A DNA stretch of 64,000 nt from JABDMH01 sp965222645 (lineage in GTDB: Bacteria > Bacteroidota > Bacteroidia > Chitinophagales > Saprospiraceae). Below are positions 27,182 to 35,727 of this stretch, one piece after another. Both the position numbers and the translations under genes were made by a program. Numbering within the stretch: the first letter of the stretch is position 1; each line of letters starts with the position of its first letter. Below the pieces are notes generated by a model. It saw nothing but the letters and a program-made list of their open reading frames with translations. It ran no database searches and had not been told where the DNA came from. The stretch lies in assembly GCA_965222645.1 (NCBI GenBank), contig OZ244968.1, forward strand, positions 4,526,001-4,590,000, in the 5' to 3' direction.

Positions 27182-27520
27182 TTAGATCTCAACAAGAGTA
27201 CTTTTCCCTTTGCCCAGGGCTCCATGTGTCCAAACCCATTCTTCATACAAATGTAATCGTCCTTTCTCAAATGATGGCCGGGATCTGCACTCGCCGCATT
27301 TTTCCTGCCCTTCCCTATCAATATGACGGTATTTGAATGCCAAATCTCCACTGGGAGATACCCGCCCAATCAGAACCCCACACTTGATTTGACCACCGGA
27401 ATAATGGCCCCAAAGATAGCTGTCCACCTGATGATAATAAAAGATAGTTGAGCTATCTACGTCTCCACTGTTGTCATTGGCTTCGGCTCTAAATTTTCTT
27501 TCGTTGTAATTTATTTTCAC
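27182..27520 (-). CDS. Small beta-rich protein often mislabelled N-acetylglutamate synthase
   Basis: The product (112 residues from a GTG start) begins KINYNERKFRAEANDNSG and has STIFYYHQVDSYLWGHYSGG, IGRVSPSGDLAFKYRHI and LYEEWVWTHG. This pattern belongs to a short family found in many Bacteroidota and Firmicutes that databases label N-acetylglutamate synthase, though it lacks an acetyltransferase domain; it looks like a repeating antiparallel beta-sheet. Function unknown. An ATG ten codons earlier lies inside the recN end; the GTG, 7 bp after recN, better matches the family start. It lies in the recN-fabI run. Confidence 0.7.
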   Translation of the reverse strand: MKINYNERKFRAEANDNSGDVDSSTIFYYHQVDSYLWGHYSGGQIKCGVLIGRVSPSGDLAFKYRHIDREGQEKCGECRSRPSFEKGRLHLYEEWVWTHGALGKGKSTLVEI

Positions 27521-27527
27521 AATAAAG

Positions 27528-29180
27528 CTATGACATGAGTTCTTTTGCACTCGTAATAGCAGCCTTGCTTGGAGGTTGTGAACTTAGCATTGTGGCTATT
27601 TCCACGATTCTCTCCCTTGGCCCAAGCTCTTTTATCACGGTTCGTGTTGCTTTCTGATCAGTCTCTTTATACACCGTAAAATGCTTAGACGCTTTTGCTG
27701 CTACCTGTGGCGAATGTGTAATCGAAATGACTTGATGCCGGACAGCAAGTTTCTTCAGAATCTCTCCCATTTTAGTTGCAATATCACCAGACACACCACT
27801 ATCTATTTCATCAAAAACCAAGGTGGGCATTTCAACTGATCCCGCTACCAGGGATTTGATAATGAGCGATAACCTTGACATTTCTCCACCCGATGCGACT
27901 TCCTTTATTTCAAAAAATTTACTGCCCTTATTGGGAGCAAACAGGAAGGATATGTCATCTAAACCCGTTGCCAGAATATGGTCTGAAGGCAGACATTCGA
28001 CTTTAAATTTGGCATTTTCCATTTTTAGGGTCGCGAGTAGATCGTTTACATTCGTTTCCAGCGATGGAATACATTTAATTCTTTTCCTGGAAAGATCGCC
28101 GCCTATTTTCTTCAATTCCCCATCAGTAATTTCGATTTCTTTTTTCTTTTCTTCGATTTCTGTATCGAGATCCAAAAAATCGTCTAATTCTTTTTCAATA
28201 TTTTCTCTGATGGCTGCAAGATGGTCAACATCACTTGCCTGATGCTTGTGCAAAAGGCCATTGATCAAATCCACCCTTTCTCTGATCTGTTGTGTCAGAT
28301 TAGGATCCAGCTCCACATTTTCTGCAATGTTTTTGGAATCCCGGGCAATATCTGCCAACTCCACATGAGTCTGGTTGATTCGTTCGATTATTAGCGGCAT
28401 CTGTTTGTGAAAGGAAACTATAGATTGCAGCTCATTTCTCAATTCCTGCAGCCTGTTGACCACGGACGAGTCCCTCTCTTCGAGTTCTGCAGCCAGGTTG
28501 TTTAGCACGGAAGATATTTCTGATGCATGCTCAAGCTCATTCAGTTTTGACTCCAGATCATTGTCCTTCTCAATTTGGATGTCCACTTCGTTTAATTCGT
28601 CTAATTGATACTGTAAGTAATCTCTTTGCTTAATAGCATCTCTCTGTTTTTTCTCCAACGCATTTAGAATCGCCTCATCAGCCAGGTATTTTTTATACTT
28701 TTCTTTATACCGGTCGCTCAGATCTCTTGTACCTGCAAATGCATCGAGCATTACTATTTGTTGATTTCGATTATTTAATCCTAAATTCTCAAACTGCTGA
28801 TGCAGATCAACCAGCTGAGATGAGAGTCTTTTAAGGATGTTGAGTTTGACCGGGGTGTCATTGATAAAGGCTCTACCTTTTCCCGCTGCTGTAATCTCCC
28901 GTCTTATTATTATTTCTTCCTCAAAATCCAGATTGTACTCCGAGAAAAAACTCTGTAAGTCGTAATTACCTACAGTAAAAACACCCTCCACAATACATTT
29001 TTTTGCTGGGTCCAACAATACTTTTGTGTCTGCTCTTTTGCCCAGTATAAGACTTAACGCACCAATTAATATTGATTTTCCCGATCCTGTTTCACCAGTG
29101 ATGATATTGAGATTCCCGGATAGGTCAATCTCAAGAGATTCGATTATTGCATAATTTTTGATTTCAAGCCTGCAAATCAT
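27528..29180 (-). CDS. recN: DNA repair protein RecN
   Basis: RecN is an SMC-like ATPase that helps join DNA ends during double-strand break repair. The 550-residue protein has Walker A GETGSGKSILIGA (29-41), a long central coiled-coil region with paired helices (about 155-360), the signature LNNRNQ...DLHQQFEN near residue 125, and the C-terminal half-site with VASGGEMSRLSLIIKSL and the Walker B VFDEIDSGVSGDIA. The length is standard. Its start overlaps the end of hemD (ATGA), which implies coupled translation. Confidence 0.95.
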   Translation of the reverse strand: MICRLEIKNYAIIESLEIDLSGNLNIITGETGSGKSILIGALSLILGKRADTKVLLDPAKKCIVEGVFTVGNYDLQSFFSEYNLDFEEEIIIRREITAAGKGRAFINDTPVKLNILKRLSSQLVDLHQQFENLGLNNRNQQIVMLDAFAGTRDLSDRYKEKYKKYLADEAILNALEKKQRDAIKQRDYLQYQLDELNEVDIQIEKDNDLESKLNELEHASEISSVLNNLAAELEERDSSVVNRLQELRNELQSIVSFHKQMPLIIERINQTHVELADIARDSKNIAENVELDPNLTQQIRERVDLINGLLHKHQASDVDHLAAIRENIEKELDDFLDLDTEIEEKKKEIEITDGELKKIGGDLSRKRIKCIPSLETNVNDLLATLKMENAKFKVECLPSDHILATGLDDISFLFAPNKGSKFFEIKEVASGGEMSRLSLIIKSLVAGSVEMPTLVFDEIDSGVSGDIATKMGEILKKLAVRHQVISITHSPQVAAKASKHFTVYKETDQKATRTVIKELGPRERIVEIATMLSSQPPSKAAITSAKELMS

Positions 29181-29875
29181 ATCTCAGCATCTGAATTGAG
29201 AATATCTTTGACGAGGTCTGCTAAGGCATTTTCAGAAGATTGGTTGGGAATATCCACGTTGTTTAGTCCCAGATTCAATAAAGTATCGGCAGTTGTATGG
29301 CCCATAGCAATGATTTTCTGGGAACTGTCTATCGAATACTTTCCGTAATACGTCTTTGCATTTAAAGGACTTGTAAAGATAAGGACATCGCAGTGCGGTA
29401 CATCTATATCATCTGCCGGAGTGTTGTTATAAACTACCAGTTCATGAACCTCGATTTCTTTTTCTGTGCCTTTTTGAAGAGCTTGTCGAGAATGTTTTGC
29501 GCGGATAAATAGTACACTTGATCCCCTGGCTACCAGGCAAAATGCCTTGGCTGTATCCTCGGCCACACCGTTACCAGTAAAACTGACATCGATGCCCTTC
29601 TTAATCATGGATTGTGCTGTTTTTTGTCCGAATGTCGCAATCTTGGGTCCCTGTGGCAATGCAGAAATGGCATCCAGAAAGTGCTTCACCCCCTGCTGGC
29701 TATAGAAGAAAATCCAATCCGTTTCCGGGACATGGTCAAATTTCAGGGGGGTAAATTTTAGTAATGACTGATCAATTACATCGTAATTTTTTCTGAATTC
29801 TAAAATCGGACTATCATCCGATAGGGCGCGGCTAATAAATATTTTCTTTCTGCGCATTTTTACATTTATAGCCAT
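29177..29875 (-). CDS. hemD: Uroporphyrinogen-III synthase
   Basis: HemD closes hydroxymethylbilane to uroporphyrinogen III in haem and sirohaem synthesis. The 232-residue protein has two Rossmann-like halves with the weakly conserved family cues: KIFISRALSDDS at the start, WIFFYSQQGVKHFLDAI, KIATFGQKTAQSM, then VLIFTSPLNAKTYY and IAMGHTTADTLLNLG. Sequence conservation in HemD is always low; the nearby hemC supports the call. It is joined by overlaps to recN on one side and to the DnaQ-like gene on the other. Confidence 0.88.
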   Translation of the reverse strand: MAINVKMRRKKIFISRALSDDSPILEFRKNYDVIDQSLLKFTPLKFDHVPETDWIFFYSQQGVKHFLDAISALPQGPKIATFGQKTAQSMIKKGIDVSFTGNGVAEDTAKAFCLVARGSSVLFIRAKHSRQALQKGTEKEIEVHELVVYNNTPADDIDVPHCDVLIFTSPLNAKTYYGKYSIDSSQKIIAMGHTTADTLLNLGLNNVDIPNQSSENALADLVKDILNSDAEI

Positions 29876-30459
29876 TAAAATAAGTCATCCAGCTGACCGA
29901 GATTTAGCAATTTATTAAAACATCGCGAAATAGCCATGATATCTTTTTGTGCATTTCCAGCTCCTTCGTACCCCACGTTGTATAGTTTGCCGTGTAGCTC
30001 TGTGAGTGAGGGCCATTTGTAACGGCCATCTCTTCCCGGGATTTTACAGAAGTACGTACTTTCTCTCATGAGGCAAAATCGCTCTGCTTGCATATATTTA
30101 TGATTGACATCATTGCGATAGAGCTCGGCGAGAACGACATTTTCGTTGTACTGTAAATTAAATGCGAAAATATACATCGCTTGTTCTGCAGAGGCACAGA
30201 ATTTCTCAAGAACTCCTTTTATTTCTTTGCCTTCTTCCAGCAATTGTTCCTCCGTGAGGCCAGCTTTCTGGAGTGCAATGAGATCAAGCTCTATGGATGG
30301 TGGATTGATAAGAAAATCATTCTCCTCGGTGAGATTGCCCTTTTTGTCATAAAGTAGCCAGGACAGGTGCAACAACTTGGGCCAGCTAAAGGTATCAGTA
30401 AAATGGGCTTTCCAATTTTTGGGCTTGCCATTTGTGGATGCATCAAAAAGAAGAAACAT
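29875..30459 (-). CDS. DnaQ-like DEDD-fold protein, catalytic residues altered
   Basis: The 194-residue protein follows the RNase T/DnaQ exonuclease fold: the first motif is LLFDASTNG where active enzymes have DxE (here the Glu is Ser), the second is AFNLQYNENVVLAEL where they have H/xNxxxD (the Asp is Asn), and the third is GAGNAQKDIMA where they have HxAxxD (the His is replaced, the Asp kept). Middle features such as the conserved Pro-rich INPPSIELD segment fit. Three of the five catalytic positions are changed, so it probably has no nuclease activity. It lies inside the haem operon, overlapping hemD by one base and 3 bp after hemC. Function unknown. Confidence 0.65.
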   Translation of the reverse strand: MFLLFDASTNGKPKNWKAHFTDTFSWPKLLHLSWLLYDKKGNLTEENDFLINPPSIELDLIALQKAGLTEEQLLEEGKEIKGVLEKFCASAEQAMYIFAFNLQYNENVVLAELYRNDVNHKYMQAERFCLMRESTYFCKIPGRDGRYKWPSLTELHGKLYNVGYEGAGNAQKDIMAISRCFNKLLNLGQLDDLF

Positions 30460-30462
30460 AAG

Positions 30463-31389
30463 TCATTCGCTTTTGAGATAATAATCAGCAATGGCCTCCG
30501 CAAGACCCTCTGTTGTACTATAAGACAGTCTGTGGTGCCTTATTGGCGAATCTAACGAATGCGCAAATGTTGTCCAAACATGATAATAGCCCATCCTATC
30601 TTGCTCACAGTAGGCACCGAGGGGAAGATTACAACCTCCATCCAGCAGGAGAAGGATATTGCGCTCAATATTGACTCTGGTCCAAACATCAGGATGATGT
30701 AAATGCTTTTTGACTAGATTGTGCAAAGGTTGATCTCCGGTACGTATGCGATATGCGATCACTCCCTGTCCGGGTGCCGGTACAAATTCCCTTGGATGCA
30801 AATGCACTACCGTAAATGCACTGAGGTCCATTTGTAGGCGTGTCAAACCAGCTGCGGCAAGAACAATAGCATCGTACTCTCCACGTTGTAATTTGTCTAT
30901 TCGATTGGGTACATTCCCTCTTATCCCTACTATTTTAACGTCTGGCCTCACATGACTTATCTGAGCAGATCGCCGGGTAGATGATGTACCTACTTTAGCC
31001 CCTTTACCAAGCTTCAGCACCTCATTTTTGGAAGATGATGCCTTTCTTATAATCAGCCAATCTGCCGGATCCGCTCTTTTTGATACTCCGGCCAAAACCA
31101 GACCCGGTAGCGGACTTGTGGGCAGATCTTTGAGAGAATGAACAGCGATGTCAATCTTACCAGATTGCACGGCCCTGTCTAAGAGCGAAGTAAAAAATCC
31201 GGGTTCGGTGACTTGCGCAAATGGCTTTTCTGGGAATAGATCTCCATCCGACCGTATGATAGTAATTTGAGTCTTTACTCCGGCAGCTTTTAGTCTCTCT
31301 TCCGCATCTCTGGCCTGCCATAGAGCCAGTGCACTGCCCCGGGTACCAATGCGTATCAGATTGTTCAAAGCACTATTAATTTCTCGCAA
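30463..31389 (-). CDS. hemC: Hydroxymethylbilane synthase (porphobilinogen deaminase)
   Basis: HemC polymerises four porphobilinogens into hydroxymethylbilane on a dipyrromethane cofactor. The 308-residue product has IRIGTRGSALALWQARDAE at the start, HSLKDLPTSP with the catalytic Asp88, the TSSTRRSAQ block, and GGCNLPLGAYC near the end, where Cys253 holds the cofactor. No ATG precedes the conserved start; TTG at 31389 or a second TTG seven codons later is used. It is the first gene of a five-gene minus-strand run and is divergent from lpxD, with only 41 bp between. Confidence 0.94.
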   Translation of the reverse strand: MREINSALNNLIRIGTRGSALALWQARDAEERLKAAGVKTQITIIRSDGDLFPEKPFAQVTEPGFFTSLLDRAVQSGKIDIAVHSLKDLPTSPLPGLVLAGVSKRADPADWLIIRKASSSKNEVLKLGKGAKVGTSSTRRSAQISHVRPDVKIVGIRGNVPNRIDKLQRGEYDAIVLAAAGLTRLQMDLSAFTVVHLHPREFVPAPGQGVIAYRIRTGDQPLHNLVKKHLHHPDVWTRVNIERNILLLLDGGCNLPLGAYCEQDRMGYYHVWTTFAHSLDSPIRHHRLSYSTTEGLAEAIADYYLKSE

Positions 31390-31430
31390 GATAGATCAAA
31401 TTCAGGTTTGTCTTTGTAACTTGCAGCGCT

Positions 31431-32486
31431 ATGAAAATGACCGCTGCTGAACTCGCCACCTTGCTAGGAGGAGTGGTGATCGGCGATGAGAAAGTGCAGG
31501 TAGAGAGACCGGCCAAAATAGAGGAAGCTACACCCGGTTCATTGACATTTCTGGCCAATTTGAAATACGAAAAATATCTTTACGGAACCGAGGCTTCGAT
31601 TGTACTGGTACAATCACAGTTTAGCCCCTCCAAACCCGTACCCACGACCTTGATCAAAGTTCCGGATGTCTACCGGGCTATGGCGACACTCGCTGATCAA
31701 TTTTCTCAAAACCTTGGAGATCCAACGGGTATTTCAGCACAGGCGACGGTGCATCCATCGGTTTCTTTCGGTGAGAATGTAGCTATCGGTCATTACGTTG
31801 TGATCTGTAAGGGATGCAAGATCGAGTCGGGAGCAGTTATACATCCCTTTACATGGTTGGGACCAAATGTAGTCATAGGAAAGGATACGGTGTTACATGC
31901 AGGGGTTAAGGTATATCATGAGTGCCAAATCGGTAATAAAGTGATTATTCATGCCAATACAGTAATTGGAAGTGATGGATTTGGCTTTGTAAGATCAGAA
32001 AATGGATTTAAGAAGATAAAGCAACTCGGCAATGTAGTCATCGAAGACAATGTGGATATTGGTGCCAATGTAGTGATCGACCGTGCATCTTTGGGTTCGA
32101 CCCTGATAAAAGCAGGAACTAAACTTGACAACCTGATCCAGGTGGCCCACAATGTTCAGATCGGTACCAATACTGCCATTGCTGCCCAGTCGGGGATCGC
32201 AGGAAGCACGAAGATCGGTAATGATGTTCTGATAGGGGGTCAGGTAGGCATCGTAGGACACATTGACCTTGCAGACAAAACCAGTGTACAAGCCCAAAGC
32301 GGTGTTACAGGCTCTACGATCCCCGGGCAGCGATTGTACGGCTCTCCAGCGTTAGATTACTCCAAATATCTGCGTTCGTATGCATTGTTTAAGAACCTCC
32401 CAGGCATTGTAGCCCAATTGAATAAACTCGAGGACGATCTCAAATCGGTGCAGGAAAAGCTCGATCAGTACCAATCTGGCAAGTAA
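31431..32486 (+). CDS. lpxD: UDP-3-O-acylglucosamine N-acyltransferase
   Basis: LpxD adds the amide-linked acyl chain to the lipid A precursor. The 351-residue product has an N-terminal uridine-binding region (LTFLANLKYEKYLYGTEA) and a left-handed parallel beta-helix of hexapeptide repeats from about residue 105 to 310, with the catalytic His in IQVAHNVQIG (near 238). A C-terminal coiled-coil helix closes the trimer. It is 32 bp upstream of the LpxC-FabZ fusion gene, so a lipid A operon is likely. Confidence 0.95.
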   Translation: MKMTAAELATLLGGVVIGDEKVQVERPAKIEEATPGSLTFLANLKYEKYLYGTEASIVLVQSQFSPSKPVPTTLIKVPDVYRAMATLADQFSQNLGDPTGISAQATVHPSVSFGENVAIGHYVVICKGCKIESGAVIHPFTWLGPNVVIGKDTVLHAGVKVYHECQIGNKVIIHANTVIGSDGFGFVRSENGFKKIKQLGNVVIEDNVDIGANVVIDRASLGSTLIKAGTKLDNLIQVAHNVQIGTNTAIAAQSGIAGSTKIGNDVLIGGQVGIVGHIDLADKTSVQAQSGVTGSTIPGQRLYGSPALDYSKYLRSYALFKNLPGIVAQLNKLEDDLKSVQEKLDQYQSGK

Positions 32487-32518
32487 AACGTACTTTTGCA
32501 CAATCGCCTTAATTTCTT

Positions 32519-33925
32519 ATGACTGTACCTGAAAAACAGAAGACAATTGGGAAGTCAGTATCGCTGAGCGGTATTGGATTGCATTCCGGTGAGGCCGTGG
32601 ATATGATATTTCATCCTGCCCCCATCAATCACGGGATCAGATTTAGACGGGTAGATATGGTAGAAAAACCTGAAATCATCGCTGATGTTTCTAAGGTCGT
32701 TTCTACAAATAGGGGGACGACAATCGGATACCGCAAGGCCAATGTAAGTACTGTTGAGCATCTTTTAAGTGCCTGCAGTGGCATGGGGATAGATAATATT
32801 ACTATTGACATTAATGGTCCTGAGGTTGCCATCTTAGATGGAAGTGCTCACGCTTTTGTCCAGGTTTTGGTAGAGGCAGGTGAGGTAGAACAAGATGCGG
32901 AGCGCGACTATTTTGTGGTCGAGGACCCCATTGTCTATACGGATGAGGAAAATGGAGTGGAAATCGTGGCGTTGCCATGTGATCACTTTGAGGTGACGAC
33001 CATGATCGATTTTGATTCTCAGGTCTTAGGTAAGCAATATGCCAGGCTCGAGGATCTGACTGACTTCCAGTCGGAGATTGCCAGTGCAAGAACATTTGTT
33101 TTCTTACATGAACTTGAGCACCTGTCAAATCAGAACCTGATCAAAGGAGGTGATCTGGAAAACGCATTGGTGATTGTGGATCGCATCGTGGCACAAAAAG
33201 AGCTCGACATCATCGCCAGAAAGCTCAACAAACCCAGTATTGAGGTTCATCATGCTGGAGTCCTCAATAATACCTCGCTTAGGTACTCCAACGAGCCTGC
33301 TCGTCATAAGCTTCTGGATCTCATTGGTGACCTCACTCTTTTAGGAAGGCCGATAAAAGGTAAGATCCTGGCCACAAGGCCGGGCCACGCATCGAATGTC
33401 GCATTTGCCAGCTTGCTGAAAGAACAGCTGAAAAAGCAGCGAAGACTAAAAGGGAAGCCCAAATATGATCCTGCGTTGCCACCGGTACTGAATGTAACCG
33501 AAATCCAGGGAATGTTACCCCACCGGTATCCCTTTTTGCTTGTGGACAAAATCATCGAGATGAGCCCCAATCACGTGGTCGGCATTAAGAATATTACATT
33601 CCAGGAACATGTTTTTCAGGGACATTTTCCGAACAATCCTGTCTTTCCAGGGGTTCTCATAGTGGAAGCTTTGGCACAGACAGGAGGAATACTGGCCTTG
33701 TCAAATGTGGAGAATCCCAGTGACTGGGATACATATTTCCTTAAAATAGAAAACACAAAGTTTAAGTTTAAAGTTATACCTGGTGATACTTTAATTTTAA
33801 AAATGGAATTACTGTCGCCCATTCGTCGTGGGATCGTACATATGCAGGGCACGGCTTATGTTGGAAACAAGATTGTGGCGGAAGGAGAATTGACGGCACA
33901 AATTATTAACCGTACCAAATTATGA
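32519..33925 (+). CDS. Bifunctional UDP-3-O-acyl-GlcNAc deacetylase / 3-hydroxyacyl-ACP dehydratase
   Basis: The 468-residue protein joins LpxC (1 to about 305), the first committed step of lipid A synthesis, to FabZ (about 320 to 468), which dehydrates 3-hydroxyacyl-ACP. The fusion is characteristic of Bacteroidota. LpxC zinc and catalytic parts are visible: VEHLLSA, RHKLLDLIGD and RPGHASNVAF. FabZ parts are GMLPHRYPFLLVDKI and the catalytic HFPNNPVFPGVLIVEALAQ. Because LpxC and FabZ use the same hydroxyacyl-ACP, the fusion may balance lipid A against phospholipid. It overlaps lpxA by ATGA. Confidence 0.96.
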   Translation: MTVPEKQKTIGKSVSLSGIGLHSGEAVDMIFHPAPINHGIRFRRVDMVEKPEIIADVSKVVSTNRGTTIGYRKANVSTVEHLLSACSGMGIDNITIDINGPEVAILDGSAHAFVQVLVEAGEVEQDAERDYFVVEDPIVYTDEENGVEIVALPCDHFEVTTMIDFDSQVLGKQYARLEDLTDFQSEIASARTFVFLHELEHLSNQNLIKGGDLENALVIVDRIVAQKELDIIARKLNKPSIEVHHAGVLNNTSLRYSNEPARHKLLDLIGDLTLLGRPIKGKILATRPGHASNVAFASLLKEQLKKQRRLKGKPKYDPALPPVLNVTEIQGMLPHRYPFLLVDKIIEMSPNHVVGIKNITFQEHVFQGHFPNNPVFPGVLIVEALAQTGGILALSNVENPSDWDTYFLKIENTKFKFKVIPGDTLILKMELLSPIRRGIVHMQGTAYVGNKIVAEGELTAQIINRTKL

Positions 33926-34713
33926 TTGTAAAAGAAAATGTCCTTATTCACCCAGGCGCCAAGATCGGCGATAACGTAAGTATCGAACCCTTTGTTACCA
34001 TCGCAGAAGATGTAGTCATTGGAAATAACACCTGGGTGGGTCCTCATGTCACTATTCTCAATGGAGTCCGGATAGGCAATAATTGCCGGATTTTTCCCGG
34101 ATCAGTGATTGGCGGTATACCCCAGGATCTTAAATTTAATGGTGAGCACAGCATCGTCGATATCGGTAACAATGTCACTATCCGTGAGTACTGTACGATA
34201 AATCGCGGCACAGTGGCCAACTACAAGACGCATATCCAAGATCATTGTTTATTAATGGCCTACGTACATGTAGCACATGATTGCGTTATACAGCGCCATT
34301 GTGTTTTGGCAAATAACGTCAACCTTGCTGGTCATATCGAGATTGGTGAGTACTCGATTCTGGGGGGACTTACCGCTGTCCATCAATTTGTAAAAATTGG
34401 TGAACATGCTTTTATCGGTGGTGGTTCCTTGGTGAGAAAAGATATTCCTCCTTATATAAAAGCTGCAAGGGAACCGATTTCATATGCAGGTGTCAACTCG
34501 GTAGGGTTGCGACGCCGGGGTTTTTCACAGGAGCAGATAAATCACATTCAGGATATTTACCGTATTCTTTTTGTGAGGGGTTACAACACCCGGCAAGCAA
34601 TCAAAATTATTGAGGCCACTATCGACGTCAGCAAAGAGCGAGACCGCATATTGACCTTTATTGATTCAGCAGATAGGGGTATCCTCAAAGGTTTCAAGAA
34701 ATTAAATGGCTGA
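33922..34713 (+). CDS. lpxA: Acyl-ACP--UDP-N-acetylglucosamine O-acyltransferase
   Basis: LpxA makes the first acylation of UDP-GlcNAc in lipid A synthesis. The 263-residue product has hexapeptide repeats from the start (VLIHPGAKIGDNVSI), the catalytic His in YVHVAHDCVIQ (about 112-122), the GGIPQDLKFNGE segment and a C-terminal helical domain ending in FKKLNG. Its ATG overlaps the stop of the LpxC-FabZ gene and its own stop overlaps the start of the ABC ATPase, so the four genes from lpxD are most likely one transcript. Confidence 0.95.
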   Translation: MIVKENVLIHPGAKIGDNVSIEPFVTIAEDVVIGNNTWVGPHVTILNGVRIGNNCRIFPGSVIGGIPQDLKFNGEHSIVDIGNNVTIREYCTINRGTVANYKTHIQDHCLLMAYVHVAHDCVIQRHCVLANNVNLAGHIEIGEYSILGGLTAVHQFVKIGEHAFIGGGSLVRKDIPPYIKAAREPISYAGVNSVGLRRRGFSQEQINHIQDIYRILFVRGYNTRQAIKIIEATIDVSKERDRILTFIDSADRGILKGFKKLNG

Positions 34714-35344
34714 TCTTTCTGAGATCGGTCTCCAACACATTGGAAAAAAGTACAAGCACTGGATTTTTCGTAATGTAGATCTGAATCTCGTTCCGGGAGG
34801 TCGGTATGCTGTTGTGGGCAGGAATGGTATCGGAAAATCTACGCTTCTGAAAATTATTGCCGGGGCGGTAATACCATCCGAAGGGCAGGTAATCTACACA
34901 AACCAGGGAAAGTCAATTGATTTGCAAGAAGCCCTGACTGCAATCTCTTTTGCGGCTCCATATGTAGATCTTATCGAAGAACTCACAGTTATGGAAATGT
35001 CCCGGTTTCACTCGCGATTTAGATCACTCCATAAAAAGCTGGAAAATTGCAATGAATTTTTGGAACGGATAAACCTAAGAGGACACAGCGAAAACTTTGT
35101 GGGTGATTTGTCATCCGGATTGATGCAAAGGTTACGTCTGGGTCTTGCTCTACTTTTTCCTACACCGGTGTTATTGCTTGACGAGCCCACGAGTTATTTA
35201 GATAGCGAGGGAAAGCAATGGTATAACCGTTTATTGGAAAATTACCTCGATAATCAGATTCTCGTCATTGCCTCAAATGATCATGACGACCTCCATTATT
35301 GCAAAGAAGAAATAAATATTGAAAAAATCACAACTGGTCTTTAA
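34706..35344 (+). CDS. ABC transporter ATPase subunit, no permease beside it
   Basis: The 212-residue protein has Walker A GRNGIGKST (38-46), the signature LSSGLMQRLRLGLALL (near 132-147) and Walker B VLLLDEPTSYLD. The signature is LSSG rather than LSGG, and the C-terminal His switch is present as SNDHDDLHY. It is a stand-alone ABC ATPase; no membrane subunit follows. Position as the last gene of the lpx operon suggests a role in lipid or polysaccharide movement, though that is inference. It overlaps the converging MerR gene by 17 bp at their 3' ends. Confidence 0.85.
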   Translation: MADLSEIGLQHIGKKYKHWIFRNVDLNLVPGGRYAVVGRNGIGKSTLLKIIAGAVIPSEGQVIYTNQGKSIDLQEALTAISFAAPYVDLIEELTVMEMSRFHSRFRSLHKKLENCNEFLERINLRGHSENFVGDLSSGLMQRLRLGLALLFPTPVLLLDEPTSYLDSEGKQWYNRLLENYLDNQILVIASNDHDDLHYCKEEINIEKITTGL

Positions 35345-35663
35345 GCGATTCAAGTCCCTTTTTGATCCCCTTGAGCGAACTGATAACCTTGCGGCGTTTA
35401 GCGAGATGACTCTTTTTTGACCTGATTTCCTTTTTTGCACCCTCCAGTGTAAATCCCTTCACTTTCACCAGATGATAAATCATATCCAATTGGTCGATAT
35501 TTTGTTTAGTAAACCGCCGGTCTCCCTTGCTATTCTTATGGGGTTTCAAAACCGAAAATTCAGATTCCCAGTATCGAATTAGGGATTTCGATACTCCAAA
35601 CATTTCTGAAACTTCACCTATTGTGTAATACAACTTGGTAAGCTCGCTAGTTTTTCTATCCAT
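35328..35663 (-). CDS. MerR-family transcriptional regulator
   Basis: This 111-residue protein has the MerR DNA-binding domain near the N-terminus (YYTIGEVSEMFGVSKSLIRYWE, cut here only for wording; the helix-turn-helix is within residues 11-33), then a wing with KGDRRFTKQNIDQLD and a short basic helical tail. Effector-binding residues such as Cys pairs are absent, as in the short MerR proteins that act as simple regulators in Bacteroidota. It lies 64 bp after gatB on the minus strand and its 3' end overlaps that of the ABC ATPase gene. Confidence 0.88.
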   Translation of the reverse strand: MDRKTSELTKLYYTIGEVSEMFGVSKSLIRYWESEFSVLKPHKNSKGDRRFTKQNIDQLDMIYHLVKVKGFTLEGAKKEIRSKKSHLAKRRKVISSLKGIKKGLESLKDQL

Positions 35664-35727
35664 GGTTTTGTATAGGAAATAAATTTATAAAAAAAACTCT
35701 AATACGATCACACAAATGAATAAATCT

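Noticed and set aside
27823..28242. 139-codon plus-strand frame inside recN
   Set aside because: Antisense to coiled-coil coding sequence; Ser/Phe-rich as expected from reversed Lys/Glu codons.
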